NCBI GenBank assembly: GCA_965228435.1
Contig: OZ245818.1
Span: forward strand, 7,824,801-7,888,800
DNA from: Hoeflea_A sp965228435
GTDB taxonomy: Bacteria > Pseudomonadota > Alphaproteobacteria > Rhizobiales > Rhizobiaceae
Reading direction: 5' to 3'
Length of the DNA: 64,000 bases
The first letter of the stretch is position 1. Each line of letters begins with the position of its first letter. The notes under the pieces are model-generated. The model did no database searches. It was not told where the DNA came from and was given only the letters and a program-made list of their open reading frames with translations. This document shows, piece by piece, positions 17,650-27,260 of the stretch. The translations under genes and the position numbers were made by a program.

Positions 17650-17962
17650 ACACCGCACCTACACCTTCCGACCCGGAACGGTCGATGGCTGGATGAAGAA
17701 ATACGAGACCCAGGGACTGCCAATCCAGAAGCGACACCTCAACCGGTTCCTCGGCCTTTATGTCAGTGAAATCGGGCTGTTGCACACCACCGTTCTGATG
17801 TGGGGCTATGACAGCCTGGCCGACCGCGAGGCGCGACGGGCAGCCATGTATGCCGACCCGGAATGGCAGACGTTCATCTCTGAGGTCTGGAAGCTCGACG
17901 CCATTCAGAAACAGGATGTGATGATCATGAACCCCGCACCGTTTTCGCCGGACGTTCTTTGA
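17639..17962 (+). CDS. NIPSNAP-family protein
   Basis: A 107-residue protein with the NIPSNAP/ferredoxin-like dimeric fold pattern: VEHRTYTFRPGTVDGWMKKYE at the start and YDSLADREARRAAMYADPEW in the second half. Its role is unknown; members often accompany catabolic oxidoreductases. Its start lies inside the end of the GMC gene (11-base overlap, different frame), so the two are translated together. The next gene follows after 50 bases. Confidence 0.85.
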   Translation: MIVEHRTYTFRPGTVDGWMKKYETQGLPIQKRHLNRFLGLYVSEIGLLHTTVLMWGYDSLADREARRAAMYADPEWQTFISEVWKLDAIQKQDVMIMNPAPFSPDVL

Positions 17963-18012
17963 CGCAAGACAATCGACACTCAACAGGGATCTTCAACTGA
18001 AGGAGCAGAAAC

Positions 18013-19071
18013 ATGAAACAGAACACGACATCGATTGCCGGCCTGCTACGCCGGCGCACGCTGCTCAAAGCCACGGCCGGTGTGGCGGCCCTGGGTTTGA
18101 CTGACGTCTTGCTGGCTCCCAATGCACTGGCAGCCGGAGGTATGGTCGCTCTGGTGCATACCCAGGCTGCTGGCGACAACGGTCCGGTCGATTCCATGAT
18201 TGCCAAGCTGAAACAGCTGGCGGCCGAAAAGGATGTGCCGTACCGCGCAATCTATGCCCAGGATCCGGCAACCTATGAAACCATATTCCGGACCCTTGGC
18301 GATGCCGGCGCAGCCGTCGTCATCAGCACGTTCAACGAAGTCACCGAACCACTCAAGGCCGTGGCTCCTGATTACCCGGATACCCGGTTCATCCAGCTGT
18401 TCGGTGACGCGGTTGAGCCGCCAATCGCCAATCTGGTGACGGTCTCCTATGACTATTATCTCGGCTGCTACCTTTCGGGGATTTTCGCCGCTGGTGTCAG
18501 CAAAACCGGTAAACTCGGCTTCATCGGCGGCATCTCCATCCCGCCCATCAATGCCGATTTCAACGCCTTCAAAGCCGGCGCGCAATCGGTGCGTCCCGAT
18601 ATCACAGCAACCGCGGCCTTCGCCGGATCTTTCCAGGACCCCGCCAAGGGTCAGGAAATCGCGACCCAGATGTTCAGCGACGGCATCGACTACATCCAGA
18701 CCGATGCCGCGGCGACAGACGCCGGCATCATCGCCGCTGCCAATGAAGAGGAAGGACGGCTGGTCAGCGCTCTCGATCCGGCGCAGTTCCCCCTGGGTCC
18801 GAAATCCCTGATCGCAATTGTCGGCCTCGACTTTGGAACATCGTTGTACAATGAAGCCAGCAAAGCCCTGGGCACCGACTGGTCGGGAGGCACCCACGTC
18901 AACACCGGTCTCGGCACCGGAGTTATCGACTTCATGCGGTCGCCGGAATTCGAGAAACAGGGTCCCGCCGACATCAACACAAGGGCGACAGAAATCTGGC
19001 CGGACATCGAAAAAGCCAAGATCTCGATCATGGACAAGTTGATCACCGTTCCGTTCAACACCGAGCTGTGA
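18013..19071 (+). CDS. BMP-family ABC transporter substrate-binding protein
   Basis: A periplasmic binding protein of the PnrA/Bmp (Med) family, whose characterised members bind nucleosides. The 352-residue precursor begins with a twin-arginine-like signal (RRRTLLKATAGVAALG) ending near ALA at about residue 35, suggesting export by Tat. The mature part has the family's GPVDSMIAKLKQLAAEKD region and QTDAAATDAGIIAAANE near residue 235. AAGGAG precedes the ATG. Together with the ATPase and two permeases downstream it forms a complete nucleoside-type importer, which fits control by a pyrimidine-sensing RutR-like protein. Confidence 0.88.
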   Translation: MKQNTTSIAGLLRRRTLLKATAGVAALGLTDVLLAPNALAAGGMVALVHTQAAGDNGPVDSMIAKLKQLAAEKDVPYRAIYAQDPATYETIFRTLGDAGAAVVISTFNEVTEPLKAVAPDYPDTRFIQLFGDAVEPPIANLVTVSYDYYLGCYLSGIFAAGVSKTGKLGFIGGISIPPINADFNAFKAGAQSVRPDITATAAFAGSFQDPAKGQEIATQMFSDGIDYIQTDAAATDAGIIAAANEEEGRLVSALDPAQFPLGPKSLIAIVGLDFGTSLYNEASKALGTDWSGGTHVNTGLGTGVIDFMRSPEFEKQGPADINTRATEIWPDIEKAKISIMDKLITVPFNTEL

Positions 19072-19093
19072 GGTCAGGCCTCGCAACCGACCG

Positions 19094-20653
19094 ATGACTC
19101 TGCCGGAACAATCAGCTCTGGAGTGCCACGATATCAGCGTCCGATTTGGTGACGTCGTGGCACTCTCCGACGTCAGTGTCTCGTTCGAACGCGGACGAAT
19201 CCACGCGGTCGTCGGCCAGAACGGCGCCGGCAAGACGACCTTTGCCCGGGTCGTCGCGGGTCTGCTGAGACCCGGTTCAGGCCGTGTCACGATCGACGGT
19301 GACGCGATCTCTTCGGGCAGCGTCAATGAGGCACGGGACGCGGGCGTCGAGCTCGTCCACCAGAGTTTCGCCCTGCCCCCATCCTTCACCGTCGCCGAAG
19401 CGATGCAGTTTGGCTGTGAAGAAGCCGGCCTGTTCTCGCGTCGAAGGCTGGAAGCTCGCTGGCAACCGCACCTGGACGCGCTCGGCGTGCGTGTAGACGC
19501 AGGTAGTCGGATTCGTGACCTGCCCGTCGAAACGCTACAGGGTGTCGAAATCGCACGGGCCCTTGTAAGGGATGCCCGTCTTCTGATCCTCGATGAACCG
19601 ACCGCCGTGCTCTCTCCTGAGGGCACACATAAGCTCTTCGACCGAGTCCGCCGGCTCAAGGAGTTGGGCGTCACTGTCGTGCTTATCCTGCACAAGATCC
19701 GCGAAGTCCTCGATGTGGCCGACACAGTCACCGTCCTGCGCGGCGGACACTTGGTGGATGGACCAATCGATACCGACAAGATCAAGTCAGACCGGATTGC
19801 CGAGTTGATCATCGGCCAGGCCGATAGCTCCATTGACATCAACGACAAGGCAGCCCTGACCGGAGCGGCCGTTCCGCACGCCGCGGTCCACGCGGACCAT
19901 CGTGAAGCAACCGCGCCGATGTTGGAATTGCAGTCACTGTCGACCGTTCCTGACGGCGATGGTCCGCCATTGGACGGGATCGACCTTAAAATCACTGCAG
20001 GGGAAATCGTCGGCGTTGCCGGCGTGGAAGGCAACGGTCAGCGCACGCTGGTGCGCGCGCTTTCAGCGCTTGCTTCCACGGCGCAAGGCAACATCACCAT
20101 CGATGGTTCCGTCATGACGGAAGCGCCATTGGCCGCCCGCCGCGCCGGTGGCCTGCGCATCATCCCGTTCGAACGCAATGTCGAGGGCCTGAGCCTGACC
20201 AGCCCGTTGTGGGAAAACTGGTCTGCAAGAGAACTGCTTCAAAAACCTTTGCTTGCGTCCGTTCGTCCGTCCGAGTTCCGAAAGCGCTGCGATGTTGCCC
20301 TGCGCGCCTGGGATGTTCGCTACGCCGGTGTGGGACAGAACGCCGGGGCATTGTCTGGCGGCAACGCCCAAAAGGTCATCCTGTCACGCGAGATGGACGA
20401 AGACGCGAAACTGATCATCGCCGCTCAGCCGACGCGCGGGCTGGATATCGGCGCAACCGCATTCGTGTGGGACTCGCTGCGCAGCAAGCGTGCCGCCGGC
20501 TGTGGCATCCTGCTGATATCGTCTGACCTGGATGAACTGATGGACATTTGCGACCGCATTGTCGTCATGCTGTCCGGCCGTCTCGCCGCCACATTCGAGG
20601 CACCCTTCGACATCGCTCCCATCGGTGCTGCGATGACCGGAGCGACGCAATGA
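19094..20653 (+). CDS. nucleoside-type ABC transporter, double ATP-binding protein
   Basis: A 519-residue protein with two ABC domains. The first has a full Walker A (GQNGAGKTT, residues 41-49) and Walker B (LLILDEPTAVLSPEG) but a degenerate signature (LPVETLQGVEIARAL). The second has a degenerate Walker A (GVEGNGQRT) and a normal signature LSGGNAQKVILSREM. This asymmetry is typical of the YufO/NupA and RbsA group, which leave one functional ATP site. It sits between the binding-protein and permease genes and ends in a 4-base overlap with the first permease. Confidence 0.9.
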   Translation: MTLPEQSALECHDISVRFGDVVALSDVSVSFERGRIHAVVGQNGAGKTTFARVVAGLLRPGSGRVTIDGDAISSGSVNEARDAGVELVHQSFALPPSFTVAEAMQFGCEEAGLFSRRRLEARWQPHLDALGVRVDAGSRIRDLPVETLQGVEIARALVRDARLLILDEPTAVLSPEGTHKLFDRVRRLKELGVTVVLILHKIREVLDVADTVTVLRGGHLVDGPIDTDKIKSDRIAELIIGQADSSIDINDKAALTGAAVPHAAVHADHREATAPMLELQSLSTVPDGDGPPLDGIDLKITAGEIVGVAGVEGNGQRTLVRALSALASTAQGNITIDGSVMTEAPLAARRAGGLRIIPFERNVEGLSLTSPLWENWSARELLQKPLLASVRPSEFRKRCDVALRAWDVRYAGVGQNAGALSGGNAQKVILSREMDEDAKLIIAAQPTRGLDIGATAFVWDSLRSKRAAGCGILLISSDLDELMDICDRIVVMLSGRLAATFEAPFDIAPIGAAMTGATQ

Positions 20654-21699
20654 CCGATCGGCTCGTTTCGCTGGCGCAGGCGCTCGTGTTCATCTCCATC
20701 GGGTTGGCGCTTTGCGCGGTGATTTTCGCGATCGCCGGATACCCGGCCGCAACCATGTTCCAGTCGATCTTCGAGGGCGCTTTTTTGCGCAACGGTGCCC
20801 TCACCCACGTGCTTCGCTGGGGCCTGCCATTGTTCATCACGGCGGTTGGCGTGGCGGTCTCGTTTCGTGCGGGCTATTACAATATCGGCGCTCAGGGTCA
20901 GTTCTACATCGGCGCGATCTGCGCTGCCTTCGTCGCTGAATGGCTGCGCGGCGCACCTGCGTCTATTGTCATACCGGCCTGTTTTCTGGCTGGCATGACC
21001 GGCGGCGCGTTGTGGGCGCTGTGGCCTGGTATTTTGCGGCTCAGATCAGGGGCCGACGAAGTCATCACCACACTGATGGGCAACTTCCTCGCCAGCATCC
21101 TTCTGATCCATGTGACGTCGGGACCGCTGAAGGACCCGTCGGGTTCGGGCCAACAGGCTTCCAGCCGGCCGATCGAGGCCGCCTATAGGATCAGCACGTC
21201 GCAAGGCCTGTCACCGACGATCATTGCCATTGCCGTGATTGTTGGCGTCGCGGTCTGGCTGCTGGTCAACCGAACGGCATTCGGTGTGTTGTCGGGGCTC
21301 GCCGGACGTAACCCAACCATGGTCACCTGGCAGGGTGCACGGATGTGGAAAATCGGCCTCGCCAGTTTCGTCGTCAGCGGCGCTTTGGCCGGCCTTGCCG
21401 GCACCATTGAACTGATGGGGCCGAACGGACGTCTGGCATCAGGTTTCCTTCCCGCACACGGGTTTACCGCCATCCTGATCGCGCTGGTTGCCAATCTCTC
21501 GATCACCGGCGCGGCCTTTGTCGCCCTGTTTTTTGGCGGATTGGCATCAGCGGCTCTTTACCTTCCGATCATCGCAGGGCTGCCCTCGGCGGCGGTCGAC
21601 ATGATCAACGCGGCCATTGCCCTGTTCATCACCGCCCGCTCGAAAACGCTTGATGCCTTGGCTGCGCGGCTGAAAGGACGATCATGGACGAGACGCTGA
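20650..21699 (+). CDS. nucleoside-type ABC transporter permease 1
   Basis: A 349-residue inner-membrane permease of the BPD_transp_2 family (YufP/NupB type). About ten hydrophobic segments are visible, along with the conserved GYYNIGAQGQFYIGAICAAF stretch near residue 80 and the DEVITTLMGNFLA loop near residue 137. The start lies in an ATGA overlap with the ATPase gene. Its stop overlaps the next permease start by 16 bases. Confidence 0.9.
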   Translation: MTDRLVSLAQALVFISIGLALCAVIFAIAGYPAATMFQSIFEGAFLRNGALTHVLRWGLPLFITAVGVAVSFRAGYYNIGAQGQFYIGAICAAFVAEWLRGAPASIVIPACFLAGMTGGALWALWPGILRLRSGADEVITTLMGNFLASILLIHVTSGPLKDPSGSGQQASSRPIEAAYRISTSQGLSPTIIAIAVIVGVAVWLLVNRTAFGVLSGLAGRNPTMVTWQGARMWKIGLASFVVSGALAGLAGTIELMGPNGRLASGFLPAHGFTAILIALVANLSITGAAFVALFFGGLASAALYLPIIAGLPSAAVDMINAAIALFITARSKTLDALAARLKGRSWTRR

Positions 21700-22574
21700 T
21701 TGCAATCCTGCGGTCGGGCACGCCGCTGGTCTATGTGACGCTAGCCGGGGTTTTCGCATGGCGCGCCGGCATCTGGCATCTGGGGCTGGAGGGGCTGATG
21801 ATCATCGGCGCTTGCGCCACCATTCTGGGGATCGTTGCGACCGGCTCGATCGTCCTGGCCCTTGCAATTGCGATGGTGTTGTGTGCCCTGACCTCGGTGC
21901 TTTTTTGGTTCGTCGTCGAAAAGCTCAAAGCCAACCAGATCATTGCCGGCCTCGGCTTGACGGGTCTGGGTTTGAGCGGCACGACGCTGGCGGTCGAAGC
22001 AATCTTCGGCACCCAGGCGGCCGTCTCGGCACCGTTTGGCCTGCCACGGCTCGGACCTCTGTTCGGGCCGTTCGAGTCGCTGTCGATTCTTGTGGCACTG
22101 ATGCCGGTCGTGGTGTTTGCGGTCTGGTTGCTTCTGTGCCGAACACGCTTCGGCCTGAGGCTGGCGGCGACCGGTGAACATCCGTTTGCGGCCCGCAGCG
22201 TCGGTGTCAAACCCGATTGGATGCGGCTTTGGGCACTTATGATCGGTGGCATTCTCTGTGCACTCGGCGGCGCCGAACTGGCAGCTGGCAGCCTGCAGAT
22301 CTTTTCGCAGAACATGACCGCCGGCCGCGGCTTCATGGCCTTCACGGCCGTGATCTTCGCCGTCGCGCATCCGGTCGGCGGCGCGTTCGCTGCCCTGTTC
22401 TTTGCGGTGGTCGGCGCTCTTGGCATCCGAGCCCAGTTGCTGTTTGGCGAAAGGGTCCCACACGACCTGCTGCTTGCCTTGCCCTACATCGTCACCGTGT
22501 TCGGCATCTGGCTGAGTGCCAAACTGCGGGGCAGCAAGACGACCTCCAGCTTCGGAGAGCTGAGAGATACGTGA
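21684..22574 (+). CDS. nucleoside-type ABC transporter permease 2
   Basis: A 296-residue permease of the YufQ/NupC (BMP transporter) type, partner of the preceding one. It shows FAWRAGIWHLGLEGLMIIGA near residue 15, matching the family's NIG.EG element, and KANQIIAGLGLTGLGLSGTT. Eight to nine hydrophobic segments are visible. It is the last gene of the plus-strand operon and converges on the sugar permease gene; the 70-base gap shows no strong terminator. Confidence 0.9.
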   Translation: MDETLIAILRSGTPLVYVTLAGVFAWRAGIWHLGLEGLMIIGACATILGIVATGSIVLALAIAMVLCALTSVLFWFVVEKLKANQIIAGLGLTGLGLSGTTLAVEAIFGTQAAVSAPFGLPRLGPLFGPFESLSILVALMPVVVFAVWLLLCRTRFGLRLAATGEHPFAARSVGVKPDWMRLWALMIGGILCALGGAELAAGSLQIFSQNMTAGRGFMAFTAVIFAVAHPVGGAFAALFFAVVGALGIRAQLLFGERVPHDLLLALPYIVTVFGIWLSAKLRGSKTTSSFGELRDT

Positions 22575-22644
22575 CCCAATGAAACCAGAAGAGAATCAGC
22601 GGCTTGACAGCCAAACCGACCAAACTGATTCAATGACCATGGTC

Positions 22645-23637
22645 CTATCTCAATCGCTTCTGAGCCACCGCAATTGCCAGTGCGCCAACAAGGATCAGGC
22701 CCGATAGCGCGTCCTTGGTGTTGAAATCGAGCCCCATGAGATTGAGACCGTTGGCCACCATGCCCAGAAACAGGACGCCAATCAGGGTGCCGATCACATT
22801 GGGCCGACCGCGCGGATGAATGGAAGCACCGATGAACACAGCAGCGATGGCATCGAGCAGGTAGGAGAAGCCGGCCAGCGGTGTGAACATACGCAGATTG
22901 GCCGACCCGATCACACCCCCGATCGCGCATGTCGCCCCGGCGATGATGAAGCCAAGCGCGACGTATTTGCCGACCTTGATACCGGCGATCAACGCTGCGT
23001 TTTTCTGCAGGCCGATGGCATGGATGCGCCGGCCGATGATCGACCGTTCAAGCACAATGAAATAGGCGACCAGAACCACCGCGGCGATGATGATTTCCGT
23101 CGGGATGCCGAAGACATCGCCGACCGCAAGGTCTCGATATTCAGCCGGTGCGCGGCGATGCGAGATCGGTCCGCCGCCATTGGTGAAGATGCGTTGGATC
23201 GAACTGCCGATGAAGAATGTACCAAGCGTGGCGAGGAACGGGCTGACGGAAAGCCTCACCACCAGAAAGGCGTTAAGCAGACCGACCAGAGCGCCGCCGA
23301 AGATCCCCAGAAGCACTGCGAGATACCAGACGACGTCGTATTCCTTCATGGCAACGATGGCGAAAGCCGCGCCGATGTCGAAGGCAATGCCGACCGACAA
23401 ATCGATGCCGCCCATGGCCACGACGAGCGTCATGCCGAGCGCCAGGATCAGCAGGATCGATGAGCCCTCGACGATGTTGACCAGGTTGGACCCGTTGACG
23501 AAGGAGCTCGAATAAAATGCGAAGAACGCAAAGAAGGCCGCGATGATGATGAGGAAAGCGTAGCGTACGAAAATCTCTCGCACCGTAGATGAACCGGCGG
23601 GGCCCGTTGGCCGGGACGAGGTAACCGGGGCACTCAT
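22645..23637 (-). CDS. sugar ABC transporter permease (RbsC family), subunit A
   Basis: A 330-residue RbsC-type inner-membrane permease with about nine membrane segments. The LALGMTLVVAMGGIDLSVG signature lies near residue 70, and IGLQKNAALIAGIKV, the cytoplasmic loop that contacts the ATPase, near residue 215. I chose the ATG at 23637 (MSAPVTSS) in the overlap with the preceding permease gene; the open frame to 23787 runs back inside that gene. It is the last gene of a four-gene importer operon. Confidence 0.9.
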   Translation of the reverse strand: MSAPVTSSRPTGPAGSSTVREIFVRYAFLIIIAAFFAFFAFYSSSFVNGSNLVNIVEGSSILLILALGMTLVVAMGGIDLSVGIAFDIGAAFAIVAMKEYDVVWYLAVLLGIFGGALVGLLNAFLVVRLSVSPFLATLGTFFIGSSIQRIFTNGGGPISHRRAPAEYRDLAVGDVFGIPTEIIIAAVVLVAYFIVLERSIIGRRIHAIGLQKNAALIAGIKVGKYVALGFIIAGATCAIGGVIGSANLRMFTPLAGFSYLLDAIAAVFIGASIHPRGRPNVIGTLIGVLFLGMVANGLNLMGLDFNTKDALSGLILVGALAIAVAQKRLR

Positions 23638-24638
23638 GTCTTCATCCTTCCCGACAGCGAGGCCGAGGCGACCACGATCAGAATGAGAGCGCCCTTGATG
23701 CATCCGGTCCAGAAAACGTTGACGCCGATGGACTTGAACCCGAGCGAGAGTGCCGACACCAGGACCGCTCCGAGCACGGCTCCCCACAGGGTAACGACGC
23801 GGCGTGGCGAGAAGGCCGCTCCGAGAAATGTCGCCAGCACCATCTCCAGCAGCAGGTTTTCCTCGGTGCCCGGCGTGAAGCCCGATCCGCGGGCCAGGAT
23901 GAACATGGCGGTCAATCCACCCGCGAGCGAAGCAACGACGAATGACTGCGCCACAAATCGGGCCGGCGAAAGACCCGACGTTTCGGCCGCGTCGCGACTA
24001 CCGCCAACGGCCTGCAGGTTCATGCCCCAGCGGGTGCGGTGCGCCGCATGATAGAACACAGCCACCAGCACGGCAGTGATTAACACGCCGACCGAAACCC
24101 CGGCGATGTCGCCGTCGCGAAGCCAGACGACAGCGGGGTGGTCCACATTGATTCGGCGGCTCGACGTGATCACTTTGACAATACCAACGACGGCAACGGA
24201 GCTTGCCAAAGTCGCAAGCAGAGGCGTCATGCCGACAACGACCACCAGAACCGCATTGGCTACACCAACCGCGAGCGCCGCGACGATTGCAAGTAGCATG
24301 GCCAGCGCGAGCGCGGTTTCGTGATTCACGATCTGGTCTGCGATGATTGCCGCAGCCAGCACCGCCGTTGCCGGAATGGACAGATCGATGCCGCCGGAGA
24401 CGACATCGTCACCGCCCGCCATGACGACCACCGAGAGCCCGAGGCAAACGATGACGGTCGGAATCGCCTGGCGAAGAATCAGATCCAGCGTCGAAAGGCT
24501 GAGAAAATTTCCGGCGACAACGCTGAGATAGGCCAGCAAGACAACAAAGATGACCAGCGGCAATGACCCGATCCAGGCCCGAGGCGCACGCAACCGCCCA
24601 ATCCCGCCTGCCGCCAAATTCGAATGGGGCGCGGTCAT
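23634..24638 (-). CDS. sugar ABC transporter permease (RbsC family), subunit B
   Basis: A 334-residue RbsC-type permease. It has CLGLSVVVMAGGDDVVSGGIDLS near residue 75, a variant of the family's GGIDLSVG signature with an insertion (DDV), and VGGSRDAAETSGLSP as the ATPase-contact loop. With the following gene it suggests a heterodimeric membrane channel. It overlaps both neighbours by 4 bases. Confidence 0.9.
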   Translation of the reverse strand: MTAPHSNLAAGGIGRLRAPRAWIGSLPLVIFVVLLAYLSVVAGNFLSLSTLDLILRQAIPTVIVCLGLSVVVMAGGDDVVSGGIDLSIPATAVLAAAIIADQIVNHETALALAMLLAIVAALAVGVANAVLVVVVGMTPLLATLASSVAVVGIVKVITSSRRINVDHPAVVWLRDGDIAGVSVGVLITAVLVAVFYHAAHRTRWGMNLQAVGGSRDAAETSGLSPARFVAQSFVVASLAGGLTAMFILARGSGFTPGTEENLLLEMVLATFLGAAFSPRRVVTLWGAVLGAVLVSALSLGFKSIGVNVFWTGCIKGALILIVVASASLSGRMKT

Positions 24639-26170
24639 GATGACGCCTCCTGACCGCGCCCGCCCGTCGTCAGCGCCAAAAGGCTGTCGAGGGTCAGCGT
24701 ATCGGCCGTCTGGTCTGCTACCACCTGACCCCGGACCATCACCACAATGCGGTCACATAGCCCCAGAAGTTCCGCGGCGTCCGACGACGATACGAGCACC
24801 GCCGCGCCCTGCCCGGCCAGATCCTCGATCAACTGGTATATTTCCACTTTGGCTCCGATATCGACGCCGACCGTCGGTTCGTCGAGAATGAAAAGGCTGG
24901 AGCCGGTCGCCAGCCAACGCGCCAGCACCACTTTCTGCTGGTTGCCTCCGCTGAGGAAGCGGGCAACGGCCTCGACGCGACGCGGCCGGATGTCCAGTTT
25001 CTCGGAAAGCTCCTCGGCCCGTTTGGTGGCTTGCGCGCGGTTCTCCAATTGCATCACGGCAACTTCTTCCAGCGATGCCAGGTTGATGTTGTCGGCCACG
25101 GTCATGTCGAGCACCAGCCCGTCGTGGCGCCGGTCACGCGGCACCAGCACGATGCCGCTTTCCACGGCATCGGAAGGTGATTTCAGCCGGGTGACGGTGC
25201 CATCGAAGGCGATCTGCCCCTGTGCGACCGGCTGGAGTCCATAGATCGCATCCGTGAGTTCCTCTCGTCCGGATCCCAGGAGGCCGGCGATCCCGACAAT
25301 CTCGCCGCGCCGTACGTTCAGGTTGACTTCGCGAAACCGGCGACCGTCGGCCAGGCCGGATACCTCCAGCACCGGCTCGCCGATCTCATGCCGTTTCTCG
25401 GGGTAAAGCACGTCGATTTCGCGGCCCACCATGTGCTCGATAATCGTATCGGGCGAATCCATGTCTTTTCGATCCAGGACCGCCACATCGACGCCGTTGC
25501 GGAAGACGGTCACCCGGTCACAAAGCTCGGTAATTTCGCCGAGATAGTGAGAAATGTAGATGATGGCGATGCCGCGCTCCTTGAGCCGCCGGATCGCCGA
25601 GAACACCCGGTCGATTTCGCCGCTTGCCAGCGGTGCCGTCGGCTCGTCAAAGACAACAAGCCTTGCCTGGTCGTCGATCAACGCGCGGGCAATCTGTACC
25701 AGCTTTCGCTCGGCAATCCCCAGGTCACGGATCAGGGTCGAGCCGGCGATGTCTGCATGCAACGACTCTTTCAGGAAAGCTTCAGCCCGGTTCCGCATCG
25801 TCCGGCGATCCAGCCCGAAAGTGCCGCCGAGTTCCTGGCCCATGAACACGGATTCAGTGACTGTAAAGTGAGGAACCAGATGCAATTCCTGGTGAATGAA
25901 GCGAATGCCCGCATCATGAACCGCTTGCGGAGTGACGGTATCGTAGTCCCGGCCGGCTATCGCGACGCGGCCACTGTCACGGGCATAAACGCCGGCCAGA
26001 ACCTTGATGATGGTGGATTTGCCGGCGCCGTTCTCGCCGACAAGGCCATGGATTTCTCCCGGTAAAACCGCCAGGTCCGCCGCATCGAGGGCCTGTACAC
26101 CGGGAAAGGCCTTGGAGATGCCGCTCATTGCGAGGAGCGGAGCGGAAGATGTCTGTTTTTGAGCCTGCAT
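24635..26170 (-). CDS. sugar ABC transporter, double ATP-binding protein (RbsA type)
   Basis: A 511-residue protein with tandem ABC domains. The first has Walker A GENGAGKST (45-53) and Walker B ARLVVFDEPTAPLASGE. The second has a degenerate Walker A (GLLGSGREE) and a canonical signature LSGGNQQKVVLARWLA. It energises import of a mono- or oligosaccharide or sugar-like compound. A hairpin in the 120-base gap upstream separates it from the binding-protein gene. Confidence 0.93.
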   Translation of the reverse strand: MQAQKQTSSAPLLAMSGISKAFPGVQALDAADLAVLPGEIHGLVGENGAGKSTIIKVLAGVYARDSGRVAIAGRDYDTVTPQAVHDAGIRFIHQELHLVPHFTVTESVFMGQELGGTFGLDRRTMRNRAEAFLKESLHADIAGSTLIRDLGIAERKLVQIARALIDDQARLVVFDEPTAPLASGEIDRVFSAIRRLKERGIAIIYISHYLGEITELCDRVTVFRNGVDVAVLDRKDMDSPDTIIEHMVGREIDVLYPEKRHEIGEPVLEVSGLADGRRFREVNLNVRRGEIVGIAGLLGSGREELTDAIYGLQPVAQGQIAFDGTVTRLKSPSDAVESGIVLVPRDRRHDGLVLDMTVADNINLASLEEVAVMQLENRAQATKRAEELSEKLDIRPRRVEAVARFLSGGNQQKVVLARWLATGSSLFILDEPTVGVDIGAKVEIYQLIEDLAGQGAAVLVSSSDAAELLGLCDRIVVMVRGQVVADQTADTLTLDSLLALTTGGRGQEASS

Positions 26171-26238
26171 CGCCGAGCTGTCGGATTTTGAGACAAAAAC
26201 AACCGAAGAGGTGAGACTAGCACGTTTGCGCAGGCGGA

Positions 26239-26267
26239 AGGGGTCCCGCAGCTGTTGCGGAGCCCCT
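26239..26267. repeat. intercistronic hairpin between sugar-binding protein and ATPase genes
   Basis: An 11-base stem with one mismatch and one G-T pair (AGGGGCTCCGC with GCGGGACCCCT on the minus strand) encloses a 7-base loop. No T run follows, so it is probably an mRNA-stabilising or attenuating structure that favours the binding protein over the membrane genes. Confidence 0.5.
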
Positions 26268-26291
26268 ATTCATGCGCCTGAGGCGAATGCT

Positions 26292-27260
26292 TCAGTTCAG
26301 ATCGCCGTAGCCCAGTTCCTTGTAGACGGCTTTGGCTTCCTCCGGACCATTGACCGGTTTGACGTCGACAAAGGTCTGCGGCAGCAGGGTTTCACCAGCG
26401 AAATGGCGGGCCACATTGGTGGCGGCCGTCATGCCGATCTTGCGCGGCTGTTGGGCGACATTGGCAACAAAAGGACTGTTCTCCTCGGCCATGATCTCCA
26501 GCGTTTCCGGACCGCCATCCAGTGCCGTCACCTTGATTTCGGTGCGGCCTGCCTCTTCGAGCGCCTGGACAACTCCAATCGCCGGCTGATCCCAGCAGCC
26601 GACATGGATCGCGTCGATCGTGCCCTTCGGGTGCTGGTTGAGAAGATCCAGGGTCTTCTTGCGTGCATCTTCGGGAGCATTGGCGAAGGCTTCGGCCAGT
26701 TCCGGCTGCATGATCTCGATGCCCGGGTAATCCTGCAGAACGTATTTCCACAGACCGGCCCGGATACCGCAAATGCGCAGCGCGCCTTCGAAGGCGTTGA
26801 AGATGGCAACCTTGCCCTTGCCGCCAATGGCGTCAGCCATGTACCGACCGATGGTCGTACCCATGTAATAGTTGTCGGACGTGGTGTTGTTGATGCCGTG
26901 TGGAGACAGGTGATCAACGGTGAAGACCGGAATGCCAGCGTTCTTCAGGGCCTCGAATTTGGGTTCCACTGCCCCGTCACCGAGAATGGAAATGACCGCG
27001 TCGACCTTGTTGTTCAGCAGGATATCGTGGTTGTCGGCATGGACCTGGTTGTCACGACCGCCGTCCACGGGCACCGGCTCTCCGCCAAGCTCGCGCACCC
27101 GGTCAAGCGCCCCATTGAAGGCTTCCCTGTCCCAGAAATGCTGGGTGCCGACGACCGCTACACCGATTTTCTTGCCATCCAGAGTCAGGTCAGCTGCCGG
27201 TGCGGCCGCTGTGAATGCCAGTCCAATTACCGCTGCTGCGGCGACGATTTTCGCTCTCAT
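26292..27260 (-). CDS. sugar ABC transporter periplasmic binding protein (RbsB-like)
   Basis: A type I periplasmic binding protein of 322 residues with a Sec signal peptide (about residues 1-23, ending APA). The mature N-terminus KKIGVAVVGTQHFWDREAFNGAL is the first lobe of the ribose/galactose-binding class, and DAVISILGDGAVEPKFEALKN is the second-strand region. The ATG at 27260 has GGGAGGAACGTG upstream. An operator-like palindrome shared with four other sites in the window lies about 65 bases upstream, which ties this importer to the sulfatase and aldolase genes. The ligand is unknown. Confidence 0.92.
   Translation of the reverse strand: MRAKIVAAAAVIGLAFTAAAPAADLTLDGKKIGVAVVGTQHFWDREAFNGALDRVRELGGEPVPVDGGRDNQVHADNHDILLNNKVDAVISILGDGAVEPKFEALKNAGIPVFTVDHLSPHGINNTTSDNYYMGTTIGRYMADAIGGKGKVAIFNAFEGALRICGIRAGLWKYVLQDYPGIEIMQPELAEAFANAPEDARKKTLDLLNQHPKGTIDAIHVGCWDQPAIGVVQALEEAGRTEIKVTALDGGPETLEIMAEENSPFVANVAQQPRKIGMTAATNVARHFAGETLLPQTFVDVKPVNGPEEAKAVYKELGYGDLN

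Noticed and set aside
18046..20034. Long open minus-strand frame (over 600 codons) opposite the BMP binding protein and ATPase genes
   Set aside because: It runs antisense to two well-supported genes, is rich in Ser/Arg/Thr as shadow frames in GC-rich DNA are, and shows no domain pattern or ribosome site.
22635..22644. GACCATGGTC palindrome between the convergent transporter operons
   Set aside because: It is only 10 bp, lies at a gene end away from any start codon, and no copies were seen.
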